Assembly: GCA_003242115.1 (NCBI GenBank)
Contig: QBMP01000196.1
Location: 3,409 to 8,705 of the forward strand
Origin: Phormidesmis priestleyi
GTDB lineage: Bacteria; Cyanobacteriota; Cyanobacteriia; Phormidesmidales; Phormidesmidaceae
DNA length: 5,297 bases
Reading direction: 5' to 3'
Of the stretch, positions 4,145 to 5,297 are shown one piece after another (the stretch's first letter is position 1; every line of letters begins with the position of its first letter). The position numbers and the translations under genes are program-made. A model generated the notes under the pieces. The model saw only the letters and a list, made by a program, of their open reading frames with translations. It ran no database searches and had not been told where the DNA came from.

Positions 4145-5297
4145 ATGGATACCAAAGCCTTTAAGCGTCAGCTCAACCATTCTGAAAACTACTACCGCAA
4201 CCAGGGCTTTGGCCAAAAAGAGGCGATCGCCGGTCAAATGCGATCGCAATACGAAAGCGGCCTCATTCAAACCATTAGAGCCAACCACAACCGCCTCATT
4301 CAGAATGACGTGACCATTCACCTCGCTGAGTCATTTGGCTTTTGCTGGGGCGTAGAGCGGGCTGTGGCAATGGCCTACGAAGCAAGGCAGCACTTCCCCA
4401 ACCAGCAGATCTGGATTACCAACGAAATTATTCACAACCCCGAAGTCAATCAGCAGCTCAAAGCAATGGATGTGCAGTTCATTGAGCTGGTTGATGACCA
4501 CAAAGACTTTAGTGGCGTAGGCTCTGGCGATGTCGTGATTTTGCCTGCTTTTGGTGCTAGCGTGCAAGAAATGAAATTGCTGCACGACAAAGGCACCGTC
4601 ATCGTAGACACCACCTGCCCTTGGGTTTCTAAAGTTTGGAACACCGTCGAAAAGCACAAAAAGAAAGAATTTACCTCCATCATCCACGGCAAATATCAGC
4701 ATGAAGAAACCGTGGCGACTAGCTCCTTTGCAGGTACTTATGTCGTCGTTTTAAACCTAGCGGAAGCAGAGTACGTCGCTAACTACATTTTGCACGGCGG
4801 CAATCGAGACGCTTTCCTCGCTAAGTTTGTTAACGCTCACTCCACAGGCTTTGATCCAGATAAAGATCTTGCCGCCGTTGGGGTCGCCAACCAAACCACC
4901 ATGCTCAAGGGCGAAACCGAGCAAATCGGCAAGCTATTCGAGCGCACCCTGCTGAAAAAATACGGCCCGCTGGAACTCAACGAGCACTTTCACAGCTTTA
5001 ATACCATCTGCGATGCCACTCAAGAACGCCAGGACGCGATGTATGGCCTTGTCGAAGCTGACATTGATCTGATGGTTGTAATCGGCGGCTTCAACTCTTC
5101 TAACACCACTCACCTCCAAGAGATTGCCGTAGAGCGCAGCTTACCTTCTTTTCATATTGATAGTGCTGCTCGCGTTGGCCCTGGCAACCAGATTGAGCAC
5201 ATGCCCCTTCACAGCGGCGATCTGGTCACGACGGCAGATTGGCTCCCGGCTGGCAAAATTTCAGTTGGCGTGACTTCAGGCGCTTCTACACCGGATA
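4145..5297 (+). CDS. ispH: 4-hydroxy-3-methylbut-2-enyl diphosphate reductase, 3' end cut by window
   Basis: IspH (LytB) catalyses the last step of the MEP pathway, reducing HMBPP to IPP and DMAPP, the precursors of carotenoids, the phytyl chain and quinones. The frame is open from ATG 4145 to the edge (384 codons). The three cluster-binding cysteines are present: C67 in [12 protein letters not shown]158 in [11 protein letters not shown] and C289 in [13 protein letters not shown]. Other hallmarks are NEIIHNP (93-99), ANQTTM (248-253), GGFNSSNT (314-321) and [10 protein letters not shown] (375-384). The roughly 57-residue N-terminal extension before the first Cys motif, beginning MDTKAF, is typical of the cyanobacterial/plastid form. 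That form is about 400 residues long, so only some 15-20 C-terminal residues are missing. The enzyme is cytosolic, has a [4Fe-4S] cluster, and in cyanobacteria is thought to take electrons from ferredoxin. No good Shine-Dalgarno is visible. Two HIP1 octamers lie 17 bp apart near the 5' end (4223, 4240). Confidence 0.96.
   Translation, partial: MDTKAFKRQLNHSENYYRNQGFGQKEAIAGQMRSQYESGLIQTIRANHNRLIQNDVTIHLAESFGFCWGVERAVAMAYEARQHFPNQQIWITNEIIHNPEVNQQLKAMDVQFIELVDDHKDFSGVGSGDVVILPAFGASVQEMKLLHDKGTVIVDTTCPWVSKVWNTVEKHKKKEFTSIIHGKYQHEETVATSSFAGTYVVVLNLAEAEYVANYILHGGNRDAFLAKFVNAHSTGFDPDKDLAAVGVANQTTMLKGETEQIGKLFERTLLKKYGPLELNEHFHSFNTICDATQERQDAMYGLVEADIDLMVVIGGFNSSNTTHLQEIAVERSLPSFHIDSAARVGPGNQIEHMPLHSGDLVTTADWLPAGKISVGVTSGASTPD

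Larger units (their letters stand above)
424..4247. repeat. HIP1 octamers (GCGATCGC), ten dispersed copies
   Basis: GCGATCGC begins at 424, 678, 1195, 1465, 2673, 3197, 3235, 3531, 4223 and 4240. Chance would give about 0.08 copies in a window this size. Nine of ten are inside genes and one is in the divergent region. HIP1 is the highly iterated palindrome of many cyanobacterial genomes, and its abundance supports the taxonomic reading. The copies in the phosphatase and ftrV both encode part of a GDRV sequence. Confidence 0.9.

Noticed and set aside
4073..5119. Several 60-120 codon minus-strand frames opposite ispH
   Set aside because: They are antisense to strongly conserved IspH sequence, including the cysteine motifs, and have no recognisable products.
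1..5297. Defence system, prophage, insertion sequence or biosynthetic cluster
   Set aside because: No transposase, integrase, nuclease, toxin-antitoxin or terminal inverted repeat pattern was found; every recognised gene is an ordinary chromosomal cyanobacterial gene.

Overview
The window looks like chromosomal DNA from a cyanobacterium. It carries psbY (a photosystem II subunit), ftrV (the variable chain of ferredoxin-thioredoxin reductase) and a long-form, cyanobacterial/plastid-type ispH. The HIP1 octamer GCGATCGC occurs 10 times in 5.3 kb, where chance would give fewer than one. No mobile element, phage gene, CRISPR array, tRNA or rRNA was found.

Layout: (1) 1-303, minus strand: the 5' end of an NfeD-like membrane protein gene that runs off the left edge. 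(2) 304-598: a divergent intergenic region with a perfect 14-bp palindrome. (3) 599-2524, plus: a 641-residue PP2C-type Ser/Thr phosphatase with its own N-terminal domain and one C-terminal membrane helix; a 12-bp tandem duplication forms its stop codon. (4) 2663-2902, plus: ftrV. (5) 2943-3767, minus: an NADP-type short-chain dehydrogenase converging on ftrV, with a Ser/Gln-rich N-terminal tail made of 12-bp repeats. (6) 3868-3993, plus: psbY, divergent from the dehydrogenase. (7) 3991-4117: 25-bp tandem repeats starting on the psbY stop codon, then a perfect 11-bp-stem inverted repeat. (8) 4145-5297, plus: ispH, cut by the right edge after 384 codons.

The genes do not form one pathway. FtrV and IspH both belong to systems fed by photosynthetically reduced ferredoxin (thioredoxin reduction and the last MEP isoprenoid step), and PsbY belongs to photosystem II, so the right half has a photosynthetic redox theme. 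The strand changes imply several transcription units: nfeD; the phosphatase (perhaps with ftrV); the dehydrogenase; and psbY, possibly with ispH.

I see no undescribed multi-gene system. The items most worth a second look are non-coding or micro-evolutionary: the hairpin and repeats between psbY and ispH, the palindrome upstream of the phosphatase, the stop codon created at a duplication junction, and the repeated occurrence of 12-bp in-frame tandem repeats.
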